The notes: generated by a model not told the origin, from the sequence alone. Counted from the stretch's first letter, positions 1-7,442 are shown. The stretch is 23,972 bases of DNA from Sphingobacteriaceae bacterium UBA2059 (GCA_002332615.1 DDAL01000022.1:2737-26708); one strand, 5' to 3'. Translations and numbers: made by a program.

Positions 1-81
1 TTAGTAGGGAGCTTACTAGTGGCTGGGGCAATGAAAGAAGGTATGTTGAATCCAGGCGCTGAGCGCACAATAAGGTATTAA
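1..81 (+). CDS. possible C-terminal end of a truncated gene
   Basis: Frame 1 is open from the window edge and reads 26 codons to TAA at 79-81; the peptide ends NPGAERTIRY. If real, it is the tail of a gene starting upstream of the window. I do not recognise the family. An open run this short can occur by chance, and the same frame stays open for another 38 codons after the stop, so the region is not clearly coding. It would converge on the minus-strand gene at 305-715. Confidence 0.3.
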   Translation, partial: LVGSLLVAGAMKEGMLNPGAERTIRY

Positions 82-135
82 CCTAGGCAAAAGCGGGAAC
101 AATCAACGGAGATTATTCTGTCTGCAGCTGAAGTT

Positions 136-190
136 ATAACAGGTGATAACCTCTCGGTTGGAGAGTTTAATCTGGAAGCCTGTTATTTTC
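136..190 (+). terminator. possible hairpin/terminator after the first partial gene
   Basis: An 8-bp inverted repeat, ATAACAGG (136-143) and CCTGTTAT (179-186), encloses a smaller hairpin CTCTC-ggttg-GAGAG (151-165). A short T run follows at 186-189. It sits between convergent genes, where a terminator is expected, but the outer loop is long and the T tract short. The rest of 82-304 shows nothing else I can identify. Confidence 0.25.
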
Positions 191-304
191 CCGAGTAACG
201 CAGGCCTGGGTAATACTGAATGCGCAGCAGGATAAACTAGCTTAGGGCACTACAAGGGCAAATTTTAAGCAATCCGTCAATAAAAACCAGCAAAAATGAT
301 CGGT

Positions 305-715
305 CTATTCGTTATTGCGGTGTTTGAGCTGCTTAATAAGCTGTTCCCTGAATTCCCTTTCGGCCATATAGAACTGTTCAACCTTTTGGGCGGGTAAGAC
401 TTCGGAGAACTCCTTCTGATACTTCTTTTTAAGGTTCAATATGCGCGTTTCAAATGCGAGTTCGGTATTGGGGCTTAAATTATTTCCCCAGCCGTGGCCT
501 CCGCGCTTTTGACGGCGTTCATGGTAAGCATCGCCCATCTCCTTCCTGTAATTATTATATACAGGCCAAAACTTAGCAGCCTCATCGCTCGTCAGGTCCA
601 GTTTTTTTGCTAAAAATTCTTTCTTTAAAGCTTCAATGCGTTCACGCTGAGGTTGTGCAAGCACTGCTGTTATAAAGCAGCAATTAAGTAACAATAAAAA
701 GAACCAGTTCTTCAT
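305..715 (-). CDS. Spy/CpxP-like periplasmic protein, last gene of a sigma/anti-sigma cassette
   Basis: A 136-residue exported protein. Residues 1-20 form a signal peptide (Lys-Asn, hydrophobic core, cleavage likely after AVLA). The mature part is mostly charged helix: an LTSDEAAKFWPVYNNY segment at 41-56, a Gly/His-rich loop near 72-80, and a second helical segment (VLPAQKVEQFYMAEREF, about 106-122). This resembles the small helical LTxxQ-type proteins that Bacteroidota often place after an ECF sigma and anti-sigma gene. It lies 37 nt after the anti-sigma-like gene on the same strand and is probably co-transcribed. A role as periplasmic chaperone or stress sensor is inferred from that family resemblance; no catalytic motif is visible. 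Stop is TAG. Confidence 0.75.
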   Translation of the reverse strand: MKNWFFLLLLNCCFITAVLAQPQRERIEALKKEFLAKKLDLTSDEAAKFWPVYNNYRKEMGDAYHERRQKRGGHGWGNNLSPNTELAFETRILNLKKKYQKEFSEVLPAQKVEQFYMAEREFREQLIKQLKHRNNE

Positions 716-752
716 TTCTCAAATCTTATTACCTGTAAAGGTATTTACTATG

Positions 753-1340
753 TTATAAATATATATCTTTTAATTCTGCCTCATCAGACATGCCTTCCAA
801 TATAACAGGCACATCATCCGCATCGCTATATACTTTTAAATAGTTAATAATTTCTTCATCCGGAATCTGCTGCAGTTTACTATCCAAGGAGTGATTGTGT
901 GTATTAACAATCAAGCCCGTGGCAACGATTATACTGATAGAGGCCGCCGCTGCATAGCTAACCCAGGCGGGCATATTTTGTTTAAGGCGTTTAAGCAATC
1001 CAAGCTTGTGCTGTGTCTTAGCAAGTATAGCACCTGTCAGACTCTGGAAATAAGAGTCGGGAACAGACAGGCCCGCAGATCTATGTTCCGAAAGCAGACA
1101 ATCAGCATAAACGGATGTCTTTATCCGGTCACTCAAGGAGTCAAAATAAGCCGGCGGCACATCAAAGCCATCATCCTCTCTATGTGAAGAGGTATATTTA
1201 CTGATTTTTATCATTCCAGCAAGAGCAGACGATAGATGATCGAAATACCCTTCCGGCGCAATAAAAGGGTTCTCCCTTTTTATTGCGTTGAGATTAGGTG
1301 TTTCCTGCTGCCATTCACTATTGCTATTATGCAAATCCAT
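753..1340 (-). CDS. single-pass membrane protein, probable anti-sigma factor with three PxxYF repeats
   Basis: A 195-residue protein with one transmembrane helix at about 126-145. The N-terminal, presumably cytoplasmic, part carries three copies of a short motif: PFIAPEGYFDHLSS (25-38), FDVPPAYFDSLSDR (59-72) and LSVPDSYFQSLTGA (91-104), consensus xVPxxYFxxL(S/T). The C-terminal 50 residues are acidic (DEEIINYLKVYSDADD). It begins 30 nt after the sigma gene stop, the usual place of an anti-sigma factor, and has the expected cytoplasm-membrane-periplasm layout, though no classical zinc-binding HxxxCxxC motif. The anti-sigma role is therefore inferred from position and topology. It is followed by the Spy-like gene. 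Confidence 0.7.
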   Translation of the reverse strand: MDLHNSNSEWQQETPNLNAIKRENPFIAPEGYFDHLSSALAGMIKISKYTSSHREDDGFDVPPAYFDSLSDRIKTSVYADCLLSEHRSAGLSVPDSYFQSLTGAILAKTQHKLGLLKRLKQNMPAWVSYAAAASISIIVATGLIVNTHNHSLDSKLQQIPDEEIINYLKVYSDADDVPVILEGMSDEAELKDIYL

Positions 1341-1370
1341 ATATTAATGATTCTTTATATAGCTAAAGGT

Positions 1371-1922
1371 TTAATCGTTAGCCGTTAAATAACTTTCTAT
1401 TTTTTTCACTGCATGATGAAACGAAGCTTTAAGCGATCCTACGCTCGTTCCAAGTATTTGCGAGATCTCCTCATATTTAAGATCGTCAAAATACTTCATG
1501 TTGAAAACGAGGCGCTGTTTTTCCGGTAGCGTCAGAAGAGCCTGCTGTAACTTCAGCTGTGCCTGATTGCCATTAAAGTAAGAACTATCTGTAAGCGACT
1601 CAGAAAGTTCGTGAACTACTTCATCCAGAGGGATATTATTCTGCTGCTTTTTTTTATTAAGAAAAGTAAGGCACTCATTGGTCGCAATGCGGTAAATCCA
1701 GGTGTATAACTTAGAGTCGCTGCGAAAATTGTGCAGATTTTTCCAAACCTTTACAAACGCATCCTGTACCAGATCATCGGCATCGTCATGATCAATAACC
1801 ATGCGCCGCACGTGCCAGTATATTTTAACCTTATATTTATTTAGAAGAAGCTCAAAGGCCTGCTCCCGCATAGTTGGATCAGCAAACTTTTCCAGTATCT
1901 CTGAATCTTCTGAATGCGTCAT
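1371..1922 (-). CDS. ECF RNA polymerase sigma factor
   Basis: A 183-residue sigma-70 family protein of the extracytoplasmic-function type. Region 2 (about 10-95) includes the core-binding and -10-recognition segment with DDADDLVQDAFVKVWKNL and YTWIYRIATNECLTFL. Region 4 (about 125-180) has LPEKQRLVFNMKYFDDLKYEEISQ followed by a helix-turn-helix (TSVGSLKASFHHAVKKIE). Regions 1 and 3 are absent, as expected for this class. It is the first gene of a minus-strand cassette with the membrane protein at 753-1340 and the Spy-like protein at 305-715, and probably directs an envelope-stress regulon controlled by that membrane partner. The upstream AT-rich region (1923-2030) has no convincing promoter match. 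Confidence 0.92.
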   Translation of the reverse strand: MTHSEDSEILEKFADPTMREQAFELLLNKYKVKIYWHVRRMVIDHDDADDLVQDAFVKVWKNLHNFRSDSKLYTWIYRIATNECLTFLNKKKQQNNIPLDEVVHELSESLTDSSYFNGNQAQLKLQQALLTLPEKQRLVFNMKYFDDLKYEEISQILGTSVGSLKASFHHAVKKIESYLTAND

Positions 1923-2030
1923 TCTGTATAATTAGCGGGTTAAAGGATAATAATATAAATATAAAGTAAAGATTACCAAATAAATCAACCAGGGGAGAAA
2001 TAGCCTCTATAAATAAGCCCGAACGTTTTA

Positions 2031-2864
2031 TCAAACCTCTTCCTTAAAGAACCTGATGGTTTCCTCGCAGGCCCGTAGAAGCGGTTTTGGCAGGCCATCC
2101 TGTAGCCAGGGATGCATAGAGCCTAGTGTATGATTGGCATTTGGGATGATAAGCAGGCGACTGTTTGGCTGCTGTCTGTGCAGCTCTTCAGCCTGTTGAA
2201 CCGGCACGGTCGTATCCTCGTCGCCGTGTATAATAAGCCAGGGCTGAGACATCTGACGCGCAGAGTTGAGGATATTAAGCTTTTCTGATCGCTGCTCAAT
2301 ATCATTGAGCAGTTGCACGCCCAACGGAAGCATCTGGTGAGTGCGCGAGTTGTGAACATAGATAAGGCCCTTTTGCTTCCATTCCTCCTCTTTTTCTAAA
2401 TCCCACAGATTACGGAAATTACTAAGTGCCGACCAGGTTGCAAGCTTATTTACTCGTTTGTCGCGACAGGTTTGTATAATACCAATACCCCCGCCCCGGC
2501 TTGTGCCAATAAGGTTCAGCTTTTGAGGAGCTTTAAAAGCCTTGCCACTCATGGCGAAAGAAATCACCTCATCGAGGTCATAAAGCTCCTTGGTGAACGT
2601 ATTTTTTTGAAAGCTTTCCAGGTCGTCAAAAAAATCGCCCCTGTCATTACTTATACCGTTGTGCGAAAAATTAAACTTCAAAAATGGGAGCTCATTCTCC
2701 GCAAAACACCGCGCCACATGATTGTAAGCACCCCAGTCCTTAAAGCCCTTAAAGCCATGAACAAAGATGGTAAGCGATTGAGCAGGCGAGTCTTCAGAAT
2801 AGGTATAGTCAATGAAAACAGGTAAATCCCTGGACCCTTTGATTTGAAAATTAGCTGTAATCAT
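2031..2864 (-). CDS. alpha/beta hydrolase family protein
   Basis: A cytoplasmic serine hydrolase of the alpha/beta fold. Counting from the longer start (M1 at 2882), the nucleophile elbow is GTSRG with Ser128, the acid is probably Asp223 in HGDEDTTVP, and the base is His251 in NANHTLGS. An HGFKGFKDWGAY segment near 42-53 would form the oxyanion-hole loop. It resembles the dienelactone hydrolase/acyl-peptidase-like group; the substrate cannot be told. I prefer the second ATG (2864): an AAGAG lies just upstream and homologous folds usually begin near ITANFQIKG. The longer start at 2882 lies inside a 17-bp dyad. The gene is divergent from hemA, with no obvious functional link to heme synthesis. 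Confidence 0.85.
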   Translation of the reverse strand: MITANFQIKGSRDLPVFIDYTYSEDSPAQSLTIFVHGFKGFKDWGAYNHVARCFAENELPFLKFNFSHNGISNDRGDFFDDLESFQKNTFTKELYDLDEVISFAMSGKAFKAPQKLNLIGTSRGGGIGIIQTCRDKRVNKLATWSALSNFRNLWDLEKEEEWKQKGLIYVHNSRTHQMLPLGVQLLNDIEQRSEKLNILNSARQMSQPWLIIHGDEDTTVPVQQAEELHRQQPNSRLLIIPNANHTLGSMHPWLQDGLPKPLLRACEETIRFFKEEV

Positions 2865-2879
2865 GGCACTCTTTTTACA

Positions 2880-2896
2880 CATAACAATATGTTATG
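2880..2896. promoter_or_regulatory. dyad-symmetric operator-like site in the hydrolase/hemA divergent region
   Basis: CATAACA and TGTTATG form a perfect 7-bp inverted repeat around a 3-bp centre (ATA). The site lies between the divergent hydrolase and hemA genes, about 105 bp upstream of the hemA -7 element. It resembles a binding site for a dimeric regulator. I cannot match it to a named regulator. Confidence 0.35.
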
Positions 2897-3001
2897 AGCT
2901 AAGTTTGTAATCCGGCAGTAACGGATAAGCAGGTGTTTATTTAAAACGGGTCTAAATATTGCAGTTTACAAAGTAATGACAGCGTTAAACGCGTGTAATG
3001 G

Positions 3002-3009
3002 TAGTTTTG
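3002..3009 (+). promoter_or_regulatory. Bacteroidota-type -7 element for hemA
   Basis: TAGTTTTG matches the Bacteroidota sigma-ABfr -7 consensus TAnnTTTG exactly and ends 22 nt before the TTG start of hemA. No clear -33 TTG is found at the usual spacing. Transcription would leave a leader of only about 15 nt. Confidence 0.45.
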
Positions 3010-3031
3010 TTTGGTTAAAGAATAAGGTAAG

Positions 3032-4258
3032 TTGAAGCACTTAAAAATTTTAGCATTTACACATCAGCAGATAGATCTTAAAGAGCTTGGGAATGTGGTA
3101 CTGTGTAATAATGCCCTCCCTGTTTGTCTCGATGCGCTCAGGCTCAAGTTTGATATTCCTGAGATTTTCTACATTGGCACATGTAACAGGGTTGAATTTG
3201 TGTTCTCAGCTTCACAGGACCTCAGCCCGCTTTTTATTAAAGAGTTCATACGCACCGTAAAGCCCAACCTAAGCGAAAAAGTAATTGAGGATTTTACCGA
3301 CAAAGCACAGTCTTACGAAAAAGACGCCGCTTTTCAGCATTTGCTTCGCATCTCCTGTTCGCTCGAGAGCCTTGTTGTAGGCGAAAAAGAAATACTCGCC
3401 CAGGTGCGCAAAGGCTATGAAACCTGCCGCAAAGGCGGCTTCACCGGCGACTTTTTACGACTGGTGATGAACCACGTAGTAAAAACAGCCAAAGAAGTAT
3501 ATACCCAAACCAACATATCCCGCAGGCCGATATCAGTCGTATCCCTTGCTTACCGCAAGCTTTGCAGCCTTAATATGTGTTCCAATTCGCGCATATTAAT
3601 TGTAGGAGCAGGCGAAACAAACAGCCATCTTGCCAAGTACTTTCAAAAGCATAAATACTCAAACTTTACAGTTTTTAACCGCACTTATTCCAAAGCCGCC
3701 GAACTTGCCAAAGAGCTTAACGGCAAAGCTTATCCCTTAAGCGACCTTAGAAACTACAAAGAAGGCTTTGACGTACTCATCACCTGTACCAGTTCAATTG
3801 AGCCAATCATAACCAACGAAGTATATGCCTCTTTGCTTAATGGCGATACCGATAAGAAAGTGATCGTTGACCTGGCCATCCCCAATGATACCGAGGCCGC
3901 AGTGCTTGAAAACTATCCTGTGCACTACATAGAAGTTAATACCCTGCAGGACATAGCAAACAAGAACATACAGGAACGGTACCAGGAGTTTGTACATGCC
4001 GAGTCTATCATTGAGCGCAGCATTAACGAGTTTAAACCCATATTAAAGCAGCGCCGTATAGAGCTTGCCATGAGCGAAGTGCCTGTAAAGATTAAGGAAA
4101 TACGTCAGGTGGCTGTTAACTCCATTTTTGCCGAAGAGATAGAGCATATGGACGACGCCTCCAAGCAAGTGCTCGAAAAAGTGATTAACTATATGGAAAA
4201 GAAGTATATAAGCGTGCCCATGGTAATGGCCAAAGAAATACTTGTAAACCATAGTTAG
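3032..4258 (+). CDS. hemA: glutamyl-tRNA reductase
   Basis: Reduces glutamyl-tRNA(Glu) with NADPH to glutamate-1-semialdehyde, the committed step of C5-pathway tetrapyrrole synthesis. The 408 residues have the family layout: catalytic domain with the nucleophilic Cys51 in GTCNRVEF, the SLESLVVGEKEILAQVRKGY signature at about 110-129, a NADPH-binding Rossmann domain (ILIVGAGETNSHLAKYF, about 188-204), and a C-terminal helical dimerisation domain (ERSINEFKPILKQRR onward). The start is TTG: an in-frame stop (3023-3025) lies just upstream, AAGGTAAG precedes it, and no ATG occurs before conserved sequence. It heads the hemA-hemCD-hemB cluster, with hemL in the next heme cluster. The weak start codon may limit synthesis of this rate-limiting enzyme (inference). 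Confidence 0.96.
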   Translation: MKHLKILAFTHQQIDLKELGNVVLCNNALPVCLDALRLKFDIPEIFYIGTCNRVEFVFSASQDLSPLFIKEFIRTVKPNLSEKVIEDFTDKAQSYEKDAAFQHLLRISCSLESLVVGEKEILAQVRKGYETCRKGGFTGDFLRLVMNHVVKTAKEVYTQTNISRRPISVVSLAYRKLCSLNMCSNSRILIVGAGETNSHLAKYFQKHKYSNFTVFNRTYSKAAELAKELNGKAYPLSDLRNYKEGFDVLITCTSSIEPIITNEVYASLLNGDTDKKVIVDLAIPNDTEAAVLENYPVHYIEVNTLQDIANKNIQERYQEFVHAESIIERSINEFKPILKQRRIELAMSEVPVKIKEIRQVAVNSIFAEEIEHMDDASKQVLEKVINYMEKKYISVPMVMAKEILVNHS

Positions 4259-4326
4259 CCGCAACAAGAGTAACGTGCTGCGCACAAACTAAGTGTTAAC
4301 ATTAAGAGTAACAGGAACCAACAAGA

Positions 4327-5913
4327 GTGGATAGAAAAATAATTATTGGTACACGAGGAAGTGACCTGGCACTTTGGCAGGCAAACTTTGTAAAGAGCGA
4401 ACTTGCCCGCCTGGCTATACCGGCAGACATCAAAATAATCAAAACCCAGGGAGATAAGATACAAAACCTGCGACTGGACAAACTGGAAGGGAAAGGATTT
4501 TTTACCAAAGAACTAGAAGAAGAACTTTTAAACGGCAGCATCGATATTGCCGTCCACTCACACAAAGACCTTCCCACCCAGCACCCTGCCGGACTCATCA
4601 TAGCAGCAGTTTCCGAGCGAGAAGACCCCTCCGAATTACTCATCATACAAAAAGCAGCCACCGATAGTACACAAAGGCTGTCGCTTAAGCACGGTGCGCT
4701 GGTAGGCACCTCTTCCAATCGCCGTAAAGCCCAGCTGCTTGCCCTGCGCCCAGATCTTCAGGTAAATGACCTGCGGGGCAATGTGCCCACCCGCATACAA
4801 AAGCTGCGCGATCAACACTACGATGCCATTATTATAGCCCGGGCAGGAGTAGAGCGTTTAGGCATTGATCTGAGCGATTTTACACTCGAAATTTTAAACC
4901 CCACGGAGTTCATACCCGCGCCGGCTCAGGGAGTCCTGGGCATACAGATCAGGGAAACCGATCATGAGCTGTATAATAAGCTTCAGGCACTCAACCATGC
5001 CGACGTAGCAGCAGCAATAGGAGTAGAGCGAAGCGTGCTGAATCTGTTTGAAGGCGGCTGCCATATGCCCTTAGGCTGTTACTGCCGCAAAGAAGGCAAT
5101 AAGTATCAGGTATGGACCAGTAAGGCCCAGGACGCCGATCATTTCCCCGACCGCCTTTTTATGGAATCAGAAAGCCTCGACGGGCTGGCCGGGCGCATAG
5201 TAAACAGCTTTGCCGCCAACCGCCCCTTAGCCCGCAAGGTGTTCATAAGCCGCGATCTGTCGGAGCAGAGCTATTTCAAACGAGCCATGGAAAGCAGGGG
5301 GATACAGGTAGAAGGACGCTCTCTCATTCATATCAAAGCCCTTAAGCCCAGCCTTGACGAAGACGATCTGCAAGATACCGACTGGGTGTTTTTCAACAGC
5401 CGGAATGCCGTTGAGTGCTTCTTTGCGCTCAAGCCACGGCTGGCTCCCCATACCCGGTTTGCTGCCCTGGGCCGCGGCACCGAAGAAACACTTCGTTCCT
5501 ATGGCAAAATGCCCGCTTTCAGCGGAGGCAACCTGGGCATAGATACCCGCAAAGCAGGCGAAGCCTTTGCCCCACTGGCTGCAGGCCAAAGAGTGCTCTT
5601 TCCATGCGCCAAGGGCTCTTTAAAAACCGTACAGAACACCCTCAACAGCATAGCCGCTGTCATTAATCTGCCGGTATACCAAACCATCCCTTCCCACGAA
5701 GTCAACCCATCTGCGGCAGAGGTACTCATATTCACCAGTCCGTCTAATGCCGAAGCTTATTTCCACACAAATGCACTTCAGGCCGGCCAGCAAATACTGT
5801 CTATCGGTCTTTCTACAGGCCGCAAGCTCTCAGAAATGGGACTTCAGTACAGCCTGCCCTACTCGTCGGACGAGATTGGACTTGCAGAAGCCGTATTCGG
5901 CTTGAATACCTAA
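4327..5913 (+). CDS. hemC-hemD: fused hydroxymethylbilane synthase / uroporphyrinogen-III synthase
   Basis: One 528-residue protein appears to carry two consecutive heme enzymes. Residues 1-300 are porphobilinogen deaminase (HemC): IIGTRGSDLALWQA, catalytic Asp81 in HSHKDLP, the SSNRRKAQLL and LRGNVPTRIQKL substrate-binding segments, and Cys245 in EGGCHMPLG, which anchors the dipyrromethane cofactor. From about 303 the sequence looks like uroporphyrinogen-III synthase (HemD): KVFISRDLSEQSYFKRAM, WVFFNSRNAVECFF and LIFTSPSNAEAYF are its usual landmarks. HemC alone is about 310 residues, so the extra 220 match a HemD domain. The start is GTG, 68 nt after hemA. Fusion could channel the unstable hydroxymethylbilane before it cyclises spontaneously. 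The HemD half is the more divergent assignment. Confidence 0.92.
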   Translation: MDRKIIIGTRGSDLALWQANFVKSELARLAIPADIKIIKTQGDKIQNLRLDKLEGKGFFTKELEEELLNGSIDIAVHSHKDLPTQHPAGLIIAAVSEREDPSELLIIQKAATDSTQRLSLKHGALVGTSSNRRKAQLLALRPDLQVNDLRGNVPTRIQKLRDQHYDAIIIARAGVERLGIDLSDFTLEILNPTEFIPAPAQGVLGIQIRETDHELYNKLQALNHADVAAAIGVERSVLNLFEGGCHMPLGCYCRKEGNKYQVWTSKAQDADHFPDRLFMESESLDGLAGRIVNSFAANRPLARKVFISRDLSEQSYFKRAMESRGIQVEGRSLIHIKALKPSLDEDDLQDTDWVFFNSRNAVECFFALKPRLAPHTRFAALGRGTEETLRSYGKMPAFSGGNLGIDTRKAGEAFAPLAAGQRVLFPCAKGSLKTVQNTLNSIAAVINLPVYQTIPSHEVNPSAAEVLIFTSPSNAEAYFHTNALQAGQQILSIGLSTGRKLSEMGLQYSLPYSSDEIGLAEAVFGLNT

Positions 5914-5938
5914 GCTTGAAATAAAAACGATAACACAT

Positions 5939-6910
5939 ATGTTAAGCAGACCCAGAAGAAACAGAAAAAGTGAAGTTATAAGGGCAATGCTGCAGGAAAC
6001 ACATGTTACTGCCGCCAATCTTATTTTTCCGCTATTTGTTATAGCCGGCGAAAAGCAAAAAACCGAAATAGCCTCTATGCCGGGCATATACCGGTATTCA
6101 GTTGACAATCTGCTTCGTGAAGTAGAAAGCTGCATGAAGCTTGGCCTCAAGTCGTTCGACTTGTTCCCGAGCATAGAAGAAGCGCTGAAAGACCGCCTTG
6201 CTACCGAAAGCTACCGCGAAGGCAGTTTATACCTGGAAGCCATTAAGGCCGTGAAAACAAACTTTCCCGAGTGCTGCGTTATAACCGATGTAGCCATGGA
6301 CCCCTATAGCAGCGACGGACACGACGGTATAGTCGACAACGGCAATATCCTCAATGATGAAACCCTGGAAGTACTGGGACTGATGGCCCTGGCGCATGCA
6401 AGGGCAGGAGCCGATATCATTGCCCCCTCAGACATGATGGATGGCCGCGTAGGCTATATCCGCGAGCTGTTAGACGCCAAGGGATACAGCAATGTTTCCA
6501 TTATGTCTTATACCGCTAAGTATGCCAGCGCGTTTTACGGACCTTTCCGGGAAGCCCTGGGCTCGGCACCTAAGCTGGGCGATAAAAAAACCTATCAGAT
6601 GAATCCGGGCAATAAGCGCGAAGCCCTAATCGAGGCGCGCCTTGACGAAAAAGAAGGCGCCGATATGCTGATGGTGAAGCCGGCTCTGCCTTACCTGGAC
6701 ATCATTAAAGAAATAGCCGATGCATCCGACCTGCCTGTAGCGGCCTATAATGTAAGCGGCGAATATGCCATGCTGAAAGCCGCCATACGCAATGGCTGGC
6801 TTGATGAACGTAAAAGCGTTACTGAAGTTCTTACCAGCATTCGCCGAGCCGGCGCAACAGCCATTTTAACTTACCACGCCAAAGAAGTACTTCAAAACGG
6901 TTGGCTTTAG
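5939..6910 (+). CDS. hemB: delta-aminolevulinic acid dehydratase (porphobilinogen synthase)
   Basis: Condenses two 5-aminolevulinate molecules to porphobilinogen in the cytoplasm. The 323 residues match the usual length. Visible are the RPRRNRKS N-terminus, Lys194 in SYTAKYASAFYGPFREA, and the Schiff-base Lys247 in MLMVKPALPYLDI. The segment corresponding to the cysteine-rich zinc site of animal and yeast enzymes reads TDVAMDPYSSDGHDG (116-130), with Ala/Asp in place of the cysteines; this is the plant/bacterial type expected to use magnesium rather than active-site zinc. It starts at ATG 25 nt after hemCD and ends 25 nt before a strong terminator, so it closes the first heme cluster. Confidence 0.96.
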   Translation: MLSRPRRNRKSEVIRAMLQETHVTAANLIFPLFVIAGEKQKTEIASMPGIYRYSVDNLLREVESCMKLGLKSFDLFPSIEEALKDRLATESYREGSLYLEAIKAVKTNFPECCVITDVAMDPYSSDGHDGIVDNGNILNDETLEVLGLMALAHARAGADIIAPSDMMDGRVGYIRELLDAKGYSNVSIMSYTAKYASAFYGPFREALGSAPKLGDKKTYQMNPGNKREALIEARLDEKEGADMLMVKPALPYLDIIKEIADASDLPVAAYNVSGEYAMLKAAIRNGWLDERKSVTEVLTSIRRAGATAILTYHAKEVLQNGWL

Positions 6911-6935
6911 GCCGCATAGTAAAGTCTCTTTGCCC

Positions 6936-6983
6936 TCAAAGCCCGCCTGCTTAAACGTCCGGCGGGCTTTGATCGTTTTATTT
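6936..6983 (+). terminator. rho-independent terminator after hemB
   Basis: A perfect 12-bp GC-rich stem, TCAAAGCCCGCC (6936-6947) with GGCGGGCTTTGA (6961-6972), encloses a 13-nt loop and is followed by a T-rich tail (TCGTTTTATTT). It begins 26 nt after the hemB stop. Confidence 0.85.
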
Positions 6984-7071
6984 CGCAGCAGCCTGCCCCA
7001 CTGCATGGCCATTCGCATAAGGCCCAAAATCTTTTCAACTCCCGCACAGCTAAGTTCAGAGTGTACATTAC

Positions 7072-7114
7072 AAATGCGCCTGCCTTTGCAAGGCGCCCCC
7101 AAAGGCGCGCATTT
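7072..7114. repeat. bulged 15-bp hairpin
   Basis: Left arm AAATGCGC (7072-7079), a 2-nt bulge CT, then GCCTTTG (7082-7088); right arm CAAAGGC (7100-7106) plus GCGCATTT (7107-7114). The loop is 11 nt. No gene ends nearby on the plus strand and the following T run is short, so a terminator role is uncertain. Confidence 0.5.
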
Positions 7115-7144
7115 TCGCCGGTTTCTGTACGAGGTCCATCCGCC

Positions 7145-7177
7145 ATGAATCCATAATGAGTCCATGATGTGCCCATG
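7145..7177. repeat. three tandem 11-bp repeats
   Basis: Units ATGAATCCATA, ATGAGTCCATG and ATGTGCCCATG lie head to tail. Each is an imperfect dyad (ATG....CAT core), and the 11-bp period is close to one DNA helical turn. Confidence 0.55.
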
Positions 7178-7442
7178 TTTTTTAGCGGATAAATTGAGGC
7201 TGCATTGCAGCCACACACCGGTAGCGCCCCGCGGCCGAGCCGTACTCGTATGGCAGATAAATGATTATAAACATCCGGAATAGCTAAAAAGTACTGCCGG
7301 GGCAGGATAGAGCTTATGCCAAAGGAGCAGGAGATTGAATTGACCCAGACAAATGACCTATCAAATGTGTTCTTTTTTTTTACCTTCGCCCTTGTACAGC
7401 ACAGCCAATTAAAACTAATTAACACATAAACCATCACTATTA

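Larger units (their letters stand above)
6984..7442. other. gene-free stretch with hairpins and short repeats
   Basis: About 460 bp between the hemB terminator and the next gene. I see no convincing gene on either strand: the longest open frames are minus-strand, Cys/Trp/Arg-rich, and run through the terminator. It contains a bulged 15-bp hairpin (7072-7114), three 11-bp tandem repeats (7145-7177), and a small hairpin GGCTGC-att-GCAGCC (7198-7212). Near the right end, TACCTTCG (7381-7388) is one base off the TAnnTTTG -7 consensus and may be the promoter of the barrel gene at 7443. I found no RNase P, tmRNA, SRP or 6S signature, but could not run a covariance search. Confidence 0.6.

Noticed and set aside
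82..198. Open frame continuing after the first stop, possible readthrough or broken gene
   Set aside because: Only 38 codons with no start and no recognisable sequence; this length is expected by chance.
891..1187. 98-codon plus-strand frame inside the anti-sigma-like gene
   Set aside because: Lies entirely within a better supported minus-strand gene with a membrane helix and repeated motifs.
6866..7216. 116-codon minus-strand frame overlapping the end of hemB
   Set aside because: Overlaps hemB and its terminator, with odd composition and no motif; a shadow frame.
6907..7437. 176-codon open frame on the minus strand across the gap after hemB
   Set aside because: It runs through the hemB terminator, is rich in Cys, Trp and Arg, has no recognisable domain, and its middle is made of the 11-bp repeats.
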